Source: an uncultured Pseudomonadota bacterium (lineage in GTDB: Bacteria > Pseudomonadota > Alphaproteobacteria > Rs-D84). Taken from it: 20,328 bases of DNA. The stretch is taken from positions 1 through 20,328 of the forward strand of contig CACYQE010000012.1 of NCBI GenBank assembly GCA_902776515.1, written 5' to 3'. Shown here piece by piece: positions 15,497 to 20,328 of this stretch. The position numbers and the translations under genes are program-made. The notes under the pieces are model-generated. The model was not told the DNA's origin, did no database searches, and worked only from the letters and a program-made list of their open reading frames with translations. How positions within the stretch are numbered: the first letter of the stretch is position 1; every line of letters starts with the position of its first letter.

Positions 15497-16100
15497 CATC
15501 TTTTTGCTGGCCCGTAAAATATATTGTATCCATCGTATGTGGCGTTCCGATATAAATCATTGTCCCATTTGGGGATAAAATGAAATCTAACTCTCGTAAT
15601 CTTTCGCGTAATGCGGCACGTTTTTTACTGGTGTTACAGGTATTCGGGACCTCGACATCATCACATATTATTAAATCCGCACGCATACCGGTTATATTCC
15701 CATTAATTCCCTGACAAACCACAGAAGGTTCCCGTATCCCGATTGGTCTGTTTATTGTAATTTTATTTTCGGCCCATTCGCGTTTATTTTTTGGAATCAT
15801 ATCTGTGCACCAAGGGTGATTTTCTAAAATATGCCTTATGTGCATAACCATCCGTATTGCTTGGGCATGTTGTGCCGACAATATCAATATACGTGTTTCA
15901 GGATGCAAAAATAAAACACAAGCGGCAAATATACCAACAATCGTGGATTTTCCAGAGTGTCGAAACGCCATTAAAAGACCTCTGTGCGGATTTTCACTCA
16001 ACACATCGAACAAAAAATCCGTCATAATATGATGATGTTTCGGTGTTGTTAAACCCAATACTCTGTTCCAAGAATCTAAAAAATTGTTATATTCGTTCAT
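15468..16100 (-). CDS. Terminase large subunit, N-terminal ATPase half (split gene)
   Basis: 210 residues from ATG 16100, which follows the preceding gene's TGA by 4 bp (coupled translation); a TTG at 16121 is an alternative start. The motor domain is complete: Walker A AFRHSGKST (45-53), Walker B LIICDDVE (143-150, Asp147-Asp148) and the coupling motif IGTPH (184-188). Terminase homology ends at MDTIY (190-194). The last 16 residues (FTGQQKDVNP...) are encoded by insert DNA and stop at 15468-15470. The remaining nuclease half lies at 11350-12198 and resumes in the same codon phase at the direct repeat. The break falls in the linker between ATPase and nuclease domains, so two separately made polypeptides that still work together cannot be excluded. 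No decay is visible in the frame. Confidence 0.85.
   Translation of the reverse strand: MNEYNNFLDSWNRVLGLTTPKHHHIMTDFLFDVLSENPHRGLLMAFRHSGKSTIVGIFAACVLFLHPETRILILSAQHAQAIRMVMHIRHILENHPWCTDMIPKNKREWAENKITINRPIGIREPSVVCQGINGNITGMRADLIICDDVEVPNTCNTSKKRAALRERLRELDFILSPNGTMIYIGTPHTMDTIYFTGQQKDVNPLQVKNL
15519..15530. repeat. Right copy of the 12-bp imperfect direct repeat bounding the terL insert
   Basis: ATATATTGTATC on +, reading GAT-ACA-ATA-TAT (D-T-I-Y, codons 191-194) in the terL frame. Two mismatches from the left copy at 12181-12192; same orientation, same phase. Confidence 0.5.
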
Positions 16101-16104
16101 TTTA

Positions 16105-16449
16105 TCAGACCAATTGGTCAAACCGCTTTAAGAAAGATTCCAATATATTTGTTTTTTTTGCTTTTATTTTTTTTAATTTTTCAATATTCGTATTTTTTTT
16201 ATCTTCGTATGGTTGTTCTGTTTCTTGCTTTAAACGTTTTAACACGTTTTCTTCGGTTAAACCTTTTACAGACATACCGCCCGCACCGTATTTTGCACGT
16301 TGCACAGCCAGAACTTTTTTTACTAAATTATTCTTTTCAACTTCATTTGAAACGATTTTTCTCAAAATATCTTCTCGGGCTGATTTTTTATTTTTTTTAT
16401 CTTGTTGGTATTTCAAAACATCTGTTACATCTGATACAACTTGTCCCAT
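16105..16449 (-). CDS. Small Lys-rich phage protein preceding terL
   Basis: 114 residues, about a fifth Lys, mostly charged helix. AAAAAAGGAGATATAA precedes ATG 16449. A central block VQRAKYGAGGMSVKGLTEENVLKR is the least repetitive part and looks like a small conserved module; the C-terminus is coiled-coil-like. Its place directly before terL, with a coupled stop/start, is where a small terminase subunit or a DNA-binding packaging helper would be expected, but no HTH is obvious. The function is open. Confidence 0.7.
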   Translation of the reverse strand: MGQVVSDVTDVLKYQQDKKNKKSAREDILRKIVSNEVEKNNLVKKVLAVQRAKYGAGGMSVKGLTEENVLKRLKQETEQPYEDKKNTNIEKLKKIKAKKTNILESFLKRFDQLV

Positions 16450-16468
16450 TTATATCTCCTTTTTTATT

Positions 16469-18175
16469 TTATATCTGATATCTGCCATAAATAGTCACTG
16501 ATAAAATTTTTAATGGCAACGAATCATCACAAGAAAGCATCCACGGCAAATCAACAAAATCCGTATCCGTTCCCAAAAAATTCAAAGAAACATCGCCACT
16601 GTATCCAATATGATTGTTATCATATATTTCGTTTGGAAAAACGACAGACTTGTTATTTATTTTTAATGTTTTTGTATTCATAACCCGTGCTGTTATCTTT
16701 TTTATTCTGACGTGTTTTGCATTATGCCCTGATGTTTTAAGTGGTAATCCTGTGATACGCACAGAATATGTATAATCATTTGAATCGATAAAGGCCGAAT
16801 CAGAAAATTTTTCCAAATATACATTATTGCCACGCGTAACCTCTGCAAAAGTTTCACCCCCTATGGAAATTACCGAATCAAAATACCCCTGGGTTTTATA
16901 AATTCCCCACGCGGCGATTCCCAACCCAGAATCTTTATTCATAACCGCCATATTTCCATTAGCCAATACAACAAATAACTTTTTGCTTTTTTTATTGTAT
17001 GAAATATCGGTCGGATTATTTATTAAATGCGATGACATTGAACACAGATTATTCGTTACATAATTTTGACTTAACTCATCCAACACCAATTCGCAAACAT
17101 CACTTTTGTTTTTAGAAACAAATACCGTTGTTCCATCTATTTTTTGTGGTGCCAATGCACCATCAGACATACAACCTATCGCCGTCTGCATTTTGATATT
17201 AACAGATGTCGGTGTCAAAGGTGTATTGGACACAACCCATTCACCTTCAGAAGTTAAAATCTGTAAACTGTTGCTGCTTATCATCGTGCAAATATGCTGA
17301 CGTTGGCCCGACACCAGCGAAAAATATATTGCTTCATCATCAAGTCCTGTCCCAAGATTAAAATTTGTATGTTCACCAGTATGCGACATCCAGACACTGC
17401 CCGGGCAAGATAAAGAACCGCCAAAAACCAACCTGTCCTGATGGAAAGTTACACTGGCCGGCCACCCGCGATGATTACTAAATACCGCTTCTTGCCAATT
17501 GCTTACCGGTGTTTGTGGCAACGTATATTGCCCATTACAAATCGCAATGACTGTTGTTGGACTTATATAACTCGTTATTAACCACGTTTTGCCAATCAAA
17601 GACAAATACCCGCCTACATTTTCACTGGTCCAAAAATCTGAACTTGTGGTAAATAAAATCCCATTTTGGGTATATGTTAACGTGATAGTTATATTTTTCG
17701 AATCGTCAAAACGTGTAAAAGGCATATCAATATTGTTTTCGCCATCAGACGACAGAAAATTAAAATCTTTTATTTTGAAAGTTTCATTTTCTTTAAACAA
17801 CATCTTCGGATGATAATTTGGATGCACAAACATTATCAAACCTTGTCTTTGTGCATACTGTATTTGCAAAGAATCCTGATATGACCACGGAACAGATAAT
17901 TCTTGAATTAAATCACCATCGTGAAATATCTGTAAAGTTTGATTCATTATCGCCAAAACATAATTTTCATTTTCTGATACAGAAAATGGTATTAACCTGG
18001 CCTTGGCATTCAAAGTTGCGACACGAACCAAGCCTGGTCTGCGTTTTATACCGCCACCCGCAACAACATCCGCATTTTCTAATTTTGCCAAACCATTAAT
18101 ATTATCATTTAAAAAAAATTCTGGGGCAACTTCGCCATTTATAAAAGACGACTGTGTTTTTATAAAATTTGTCAT
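16469..18175 (-). CDS. Tail tubular protein B-like (podovirus tail nozzle)
   Basis: 568 residues from ATG 18175 behind AAGGGATATACT. The N-terminus is diagnostic: SSFINGEVAPEFFLNDNING, then LAKLENADVVAGGGIKRRPG, the G-E-x-(S/A)-P...GG(I/L)xRRPG pattern of nozzle proteins of T7/BPP-1-like podoviruses that form the distal tail tube. The remainder is beta-rich with repeats such as NHRGWPASVTFHQDRLVFGG and SLVSGQRQHICTM that fit the beta-propeller of this family. The length is in the lower part of the family range. It lies 18 bp after the tail tubular A-like stop and 19 bp before the next gene. No frame damage. Confidence 0.85.
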   Translation of the reverse strand: MTNFIKTQSSFINGEVAPEFFLNDNINGLAKLENADVVAGGGIKRRPGLVRVATLNAKARLIPFSVSENENYVLAIMNQTLQIFHDGDLIQELSVPWSYQDSLQIQYAQRQGLIMFVHPNYHPKMLFKENETFKIKDFNFLSSDGENNIDMPFTRFDDSKNITITLTYTQNGILFTTSSDFWTSENVGGYLSLIGKTWLITSYISPTTVIAICNGQYTLPQTPVSNWQEAVFSNHRGWPASVTFHQDRLVFGGSLSCPGSVWMSHTGEHTNFNLGTGLDDEAIYFSLVSGQRQHICTMISSNSLQILTSEGEWVVSNTPLTPTSVNIKMQTAIGCMSDGALAPQKIDGTTVFVSKNKSDVCELVLDELSQNYVTNNLCSMSSHLINNPTDISYNKKSKKLFVVLANGNMAVMNKDSGLGIAAWGIYKTQGYFDSVISIGGETFAEVTRGNNVYLEKFSDSAFIDSNDYTYSVRITGLPLKTSGHNAKHVRIKKITARVMNTKTLKINNKSVVFPNEIYDNNHIGYSGDVSLNFLGTDTDFVDLPWMLSCDDSLPLKILSVTIYGRYQI

Positions 18176-18193
18176 AGTATATCCCTTATTATA

Positions 18194-18712
18194 TTAAAAT
18201 CTGGCATTTATCAAATTGAACGATTCTATACCTGTTTCTGGCGACATAGTGCTGTCTGTGAACTTTGCATTTTGTAATTCTGTTTCATATAAGGCGGTCA
18301 ATGTTCGGAACAACGTTTGGTCCGCCAATAACGGCATACATAATTCCATTGCTAACTTGGTTACGACCAACGAAGCAAAAAAGCTTGGGAAATCTGCTGG
18401 CTGAACCCGAACAACCGCTTTCACAGAAACGGTCTCTGAATTTGCGATAATTTTTTTACCCTGAATTGTGCCTCTGGTCTTGGTAATTCTTAGAACATGC
18501 CCAGGAATAATAAAATCACCATCAGAATTTTTGGTTAAATGAAGCGTTTGTGTTGCAAAACGCCATGGATACAACGTCAATAAAACATCTATGACCGAAT
18601 CAATTAACATACGCCCAAGTTTTGCATTGGTTGTATTTTCATTCAACGATTGAATTGGTTTTTCACCTAACTTTAACAATGCCATTGAACATAAATCTAC
18701 TTTTGTAAGCAT
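18194..18712 (-). CDS. Tail tubular protein A-like adaptor
   Basis: 172 residues. ATG 18712 (MLTKVDLCSMALLKLGEKPI) is chosen because AAAGGGTAAAGT lies just upstream; a longer frame to 18772 would include the terminator hairpin. The pattern DLCSMALLKLGEKPIQSLNE, then LTLYPWRFATQTLHL, matches gp11/TtpA-type adaptors, where a conserved PW(N/R)FA follows the first helices. This protein forms the ring joining portal and nozzle. Neighbours on both sides are structural genes, which supports the call. Confidence 0.85.
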   Translation of the reverse strand: MLTKVDLCSMALLKLGEKPIQSLNENTTNAKLGRMLIDSVIDVLLTLYPWRFATQTLHLTKNSDGDFIIPGHVLRITKTRGTIQGKKIIANSETVSVKAVVRVQPADFPSFFASLVVTKLAMELCMPLLADQTLFRTLTALYETELQNAKFTDSTMSPETGIESFNLINARF

Positions 18713-18732
18713 TACTTTACCCTTTGTATAAA

Positions 18733-18761
18733 AATTAAATTGGGCCGAAAAACCGGCCCAA
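18733..18761 (-). terminator. Intra-operon terminator/attenuator between the small head gene and the tail genes
   Basis: TTGGGCCG (18740-18747) pairs with CGGCCCAA (18754-18761). On the minus strand the stem is followed by TTTAATTTTTA. Placed after capsid and the 75-residue gene and before the tail genes, it would give the capsid message a higher level than the rest. Confidence 0.75.
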
Positions 18762-18784
18762 CCAAGGAACAAAAATGAATAAAT

Positions 18785-19012
18785 TTAAGATAACGCGGCA
18801 ACAGCAACCGTGGTGGTAACAGTTAATTTTTTTATTGATGTATTATCTGATGCATTGATAATGACGATATCACCAGTATTCATCAATGATTTAACCGCAT
18901 CAAAATAGCCAGTAGTGGCAATCGTTGCCAATGTTTCGTTTGCAGCATAGTGCCACAATGTAAACCCATTTGCATACGCAATCACAGACAAGTTTTTATT
19001 CTGAAAAGCCAT
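18785..19012 (-). CDS. Small phage head protein (decoration or head-completion candidate)
   Basis: 75 residues from ATG 19012 behind AAGAGGGTAAATT. NLSVIAYANGFTLWHYAANE, then TIATTGYFDAVKSLMNTGDIVIIN, is a pattern I associate with small proteins next to the capsid gene in BPP-1-like and related alphaproteobacterial prophages. It is Thr/Val/Ala rich and likely all beta. Directly downstream of the capsid gene and upstream of a terminator, it would be made in large amounts, as a decoration or stabilising protein would be. Its exact role is unknown. Confidence 0.7.
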   Translation of the reverse strand: MAFQNKNLSVIAYANGFTLWHYAANETLATIATTGYFDAVKSLMNTGDIVIINASDNTSIKKLTVTTTVAVAALS

Positions 19013-19026
19013 AATTTACCCTCTTG

Positions 19027-19842
19027 TTATTCTTTGCACTTAATACGAACGATACCATCACCATCAATCAGCACGGCACCTTGGGACATACTGTTGCTAA
19101 TGAAATGGGCTGCACGCTCACCATGCCACGTAATATCAGTCTTTACATCTTGACCACAGGCATGACCAATGCTGGTTGTGTGATAAATAAAGCAATCACG
19201 CTTGTTTGTTGCCGATGGCAAACCATTGTGCAACAACCAGGTTATACCAAGCCATTTCTTTACTTCACCACCGGTCAACAACGGCAATTCTGAACCAACA
19301 TAATCAGCAGAAACAAATTCGTTGATTTTCAACAGTTCATTCCATTGATGAACACCGACCACAGCGAATCTACGACCATCGTCTGGGACATCTTTTTCGT
19401 TTAATTTTTCAATTGCTGTCAAAATCAAATCTTTTGTTAATGCTGTTGAATAATCACCTGCTTCTTGGGATGCAGTATTCATGGCATCTATAATCAACTC
19501 ATCGGTTTTACGTCCCAACGCATACGCCCCCGCCGAAGCAACGACACGCCGTTCATCAATATTAGTTTTTAATTCATCCAACGCATCGACCCAATCGCCG
19601 GCATAGTAATCTTGCAAAACACATTCAACCGGAGCATGATTCAAGTTCATAACAGGCACAATACCGTGTCTGGATTTTGTACTTGCGATACCCTTACCGA
19701 TTTTTTGAAATGTTGTTGATGCACCTACAACACCTGTTTTGCTGCGAACACTGGCACGCAACTTTGTTCCCATTTGCTGATAAGCCAAATGGACATCTGC
19801 TTCAAATTGTTTCACAAACACCTGATCTACGGAAACAGACAT
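19027..19842 (-). CDS. Major capsid protein
   Basis: 271 residues from ATG 19842, with AAAAGGATTTAAA upstream. It is the first gene of the structural operon and lies behind a hairpin-rich leader. Features that fit a capsid protein of small podovirus-like phages: FVKQFEADVHLAYQQMGTKL at the N-terminus, a central segment of long helices (DALDELKTNIDERRVVASAG, LILTAIEKLNEKDVP), WNELLKINEFVSADYVGSEL, and a C-terminal stretch IGHACGQDVKTDITWHGERA ending in a beta strand. No protease or scaffold gene is seen beside it. The frame is intact and the position next to head and tail genes is as expected. Confidence 0.8.
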   Translation of the reverse strand: MSVSVDQVFVKQFEADVHLAYQQMGTKLRASVRSKTGVVGASTTFQKIGKGIASTKSRHGIVPVMNLNHAPVECVLQDYYAGDWVDALDELKTNIDERRVVASAGAYALGRKTDELIIDAMNTASQEAGDYSTALTKDLILTAIEKLNEKDVPDDGRRFAVVGVHQWNELLKINEFVSADYVGSELPLLTGGEVKKWLGITWLLHNGLPSATNKRDCFIYHTTSIGHACGQDVKTDITWHGERAAHFISNSMSQGAVLIDGDGIVRIKCKE

Positions 19843-19979
19843 TTTAAATCCTTTTGTTAAAAATAGTTAAACCAAGACGAAAAATCGTCCGACCAAAATT
19901 TGTTTTTGGTTATGCGACAAATCGCGCCAAATGCAAATTGATATGGGTCCAATTAATGGATTGTCCAAATAAAAAAATC
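19843..19979 (-). promoter_or_regulatory. Hairpin-rich leader upstream of the capsid gene
   Basis: No gene here; a 63-codon frame across 19867-20058 overlaps two terminators and looks spurious. Three small inverted repeats follow each other: GACGA-AAAA-TCGTC (19876-19889), CCAAAA-N5-TTTTGG (19893-19909) and GCGA-CAAA-TCGC (19914-19925). The operon promoter should lie here, but I found no convincing -35/-10 pair. Confidence 0.4.
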
Positions 19980-20004
19980 CAGTCAGACTTTTAACATCTG
20001 ACTG
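19971..20004 (-). terminator. Second terminator-like hairpin between the histone-like and capsid genes
   Basis: CAGTCAGA (19980-19987) pairs with TCTGACTG (19997-20004). On the minus strand it is followed by GATTTTTTT. It backs up the GC-rich terminator 16 bp upstream. Confidence 0.65.
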
Positions 20005-20013
20005 AAAGTTTTT

Positions 20014-20043
20014 ACAAAAAAACGCCCAGAAAACCGGGCGTTT
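20014..20043 (-). terminator. Terminator of the histone-like gene
   Basis: AAACGCCC (20020-20027) pairs with GGGCGTTT (20036-20043). Read on the minus strand it is followed by a T-run (TTTTTTTG), 21 nt after the histone-like stop codon. Confidence 0.85.
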
Positions 20044-20064
20044 AAAAAAACTAATCAAAGAAAA

Positions 20065-20328
20065 TTATTTTTTCTTTGCACATGCTTTTTTGGCACATGG
20101 TTTTTTTGCAGCTACTTTTTTAACAGCTACTTTTTTTGCAACTGGTTTTTTCGCAGCTACTTTTTTAACAGCTACTTTTTTTGCAACTGGTTTTTTTGCA
20201 GCTACTTTTTTAGCAACTGGTTTTTTTGCAGCTACTTTCTTAACAGCTACTTTTTTAGCAGCCGGTTTTTTTGCAGCAGGTTTCTTTGCAGCTACTTTTT
20301 TAGCAGCCGGTTTTTTTGCAGCAGGTTT
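20065..20328 (-). CDS. Histone H1-like Lys/Ala repeat protein (3' part; 5' end beyond window)
   Basis: 87 codons open from the right edge to TAA 20065-20067. The whole visible part is 17 tandem pentapeptides of the form (P/V)-A/V-A/V-K-K, for example PAAKK, VAAKK, VAVKK and PVAKK, underlain by a 15-nt DNA repeat. Such C-terminal tails occur in bacterial histone H1-like and AlgP-like proteins, which bind DNA non-specifically and compact the nucleoid. The last two units are PCAKK and ACAKK, giving two Cys close to the C-terminus, which is unusual in this type. A strong terminator follows. The gene may be host or part of the phage block; the N-terminal domain that would decide is outside the window. 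Confidence 0.85.
   Translation of the reverse strand, partial: KPAAKKPAAKKVAAKKPAAKKPAAKKVAVKKVAAKKPVAKKVAAKKPVAKKVAVKKVAAKKPVAKKVAVKKVAAKKPCAKKACAKKK

Larger units (their letters stand above)
12193..15518 (+). other. 3.3-kb insert carrying dnaB, an HTH regulator and an unknown gene inside terL
   Basis: All three genes read opposite to the surrounding phage operon, and the two terL halves flank the block in correct order and orientation, so one insertion explains the layout; an inversion with a breakpoint inside terL would have left the halves in opposite orientation. The block begins 4 bp before the dnaB start codon and ends 22 bp after the last stop. It contains no transposase, integrase or terminal inverted repeats. 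The mechanism of insertion is therefore unclear. Boundaries are set by the 12-bp repeats and could be a few bases off. Confidence 0.6.

Noticed and set aside
12193..15518. Insert as a transposon, intron or intein
   Set aside because: No transposase, terminal inverted repeats, intron core, homing nuclease or intein motifs; the genes run opposite to terL.
16043..16501. 152-codon + strand Phe-rich frame
   Set aside because: It is the antisense of the Lys-rich 114-residue gene; the Phe content simply mirrors Lys codons.
9641..19842. Diversity-generating retroelement, sought because the cluster resembles phage BPP-1
   Set aside because: No reverse transcriptase, template/variable repeat pair or tail fibre gene is visible in the window.
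19867..20058. 63-codon minus-strand frame upstream of capsid
   Set aside because: It crosses two terminator hairpins, has no ribosome site and no protein-like pattern.
20068..20328. Tandem repeat considered as a CRISPR or satellite array
   Set aside because: The 15-nt period is explained by in-frame pentapeptide codons of a histone-like protein; there are no unique spacers.

Overview
The window comes from an AT-rich alphaproteobacterium. The run frr-uppS-cdsA-rseP-bamA, the alphaproteobacterial form of DnaB with its long C-terminal insertion, a tRNA-Ala(GGC) and the many small secreted proteins and lipoproteins fit a poorly characterised, perhaps host- or gut-associated lineage. No taxonomic search was possible, so this placement rests on gene order and protein style.

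Left third (1-9640, mostly + strand): the tail of a cation/Ca2+ antiporter; a secreted six-cysteine protein of unknown function; a tRNA-Ala on the minus strand with its own promoter and terminator; then the ribosome recycling / isoprenoid / phospholipid / envelope operon frr-uppS-cdsA-rseP-bamA. In place of the usual skp-lpxD-fabZ genes after bamA there is a coupled cluster: a 48-residue lipoprotein, a VirB8-like inner membrane protein, a second VirB8-like gene that is frameshifted near its membrane anchor, a secreted acidic protein and yraN. A second tiny lipoprotein with a near-consensus promoter and a bidirectional terminator closes this part.

Middle and right (9641-19842, mostly - strand): a podovirus-type structural cluster read right to left: major capsid, small head protein, tail tubular A-like, tail tubular B-like, small Lys-rich protein, terminase large subunit (TerL), portal, Bbp19-like protein and a small membrane/coiled-coil protein. 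No integrase, lysis gene or tail fibre is visible. The open frames are long and undamaged, so the cluster is a recent prophage remnant or a maintained, domesticated particle module.

The most striking feature is that terL is cut in two, exactly between its ATPase half (15468-16100) and its nuclease half (11350-12198), by about 3.3 kb on the opposite strand. That insert carries a complete chromosomal-type dnaB, a double-HTH regulator with a LexA/CI-like C-terminus, and an unknown gene. The two terL halves remain open, keep all recognisable catalytic residues, and are bounded by a 12-bp imperfect direct repeat lying in the same codon phase on both sides. Joining the halves at the repeat restores one in-frame terminase. 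dnaB begins 5 bp inside one repeat and the last insert gene ends 22 bp inside the other.

Far right: a Lys/Ala pentapeptide-repeat histone H1-like protein (3' part only, - strand) with a strong terminator, followed by a gene-free, hairpin-rich leader upstream of the capsid gene.
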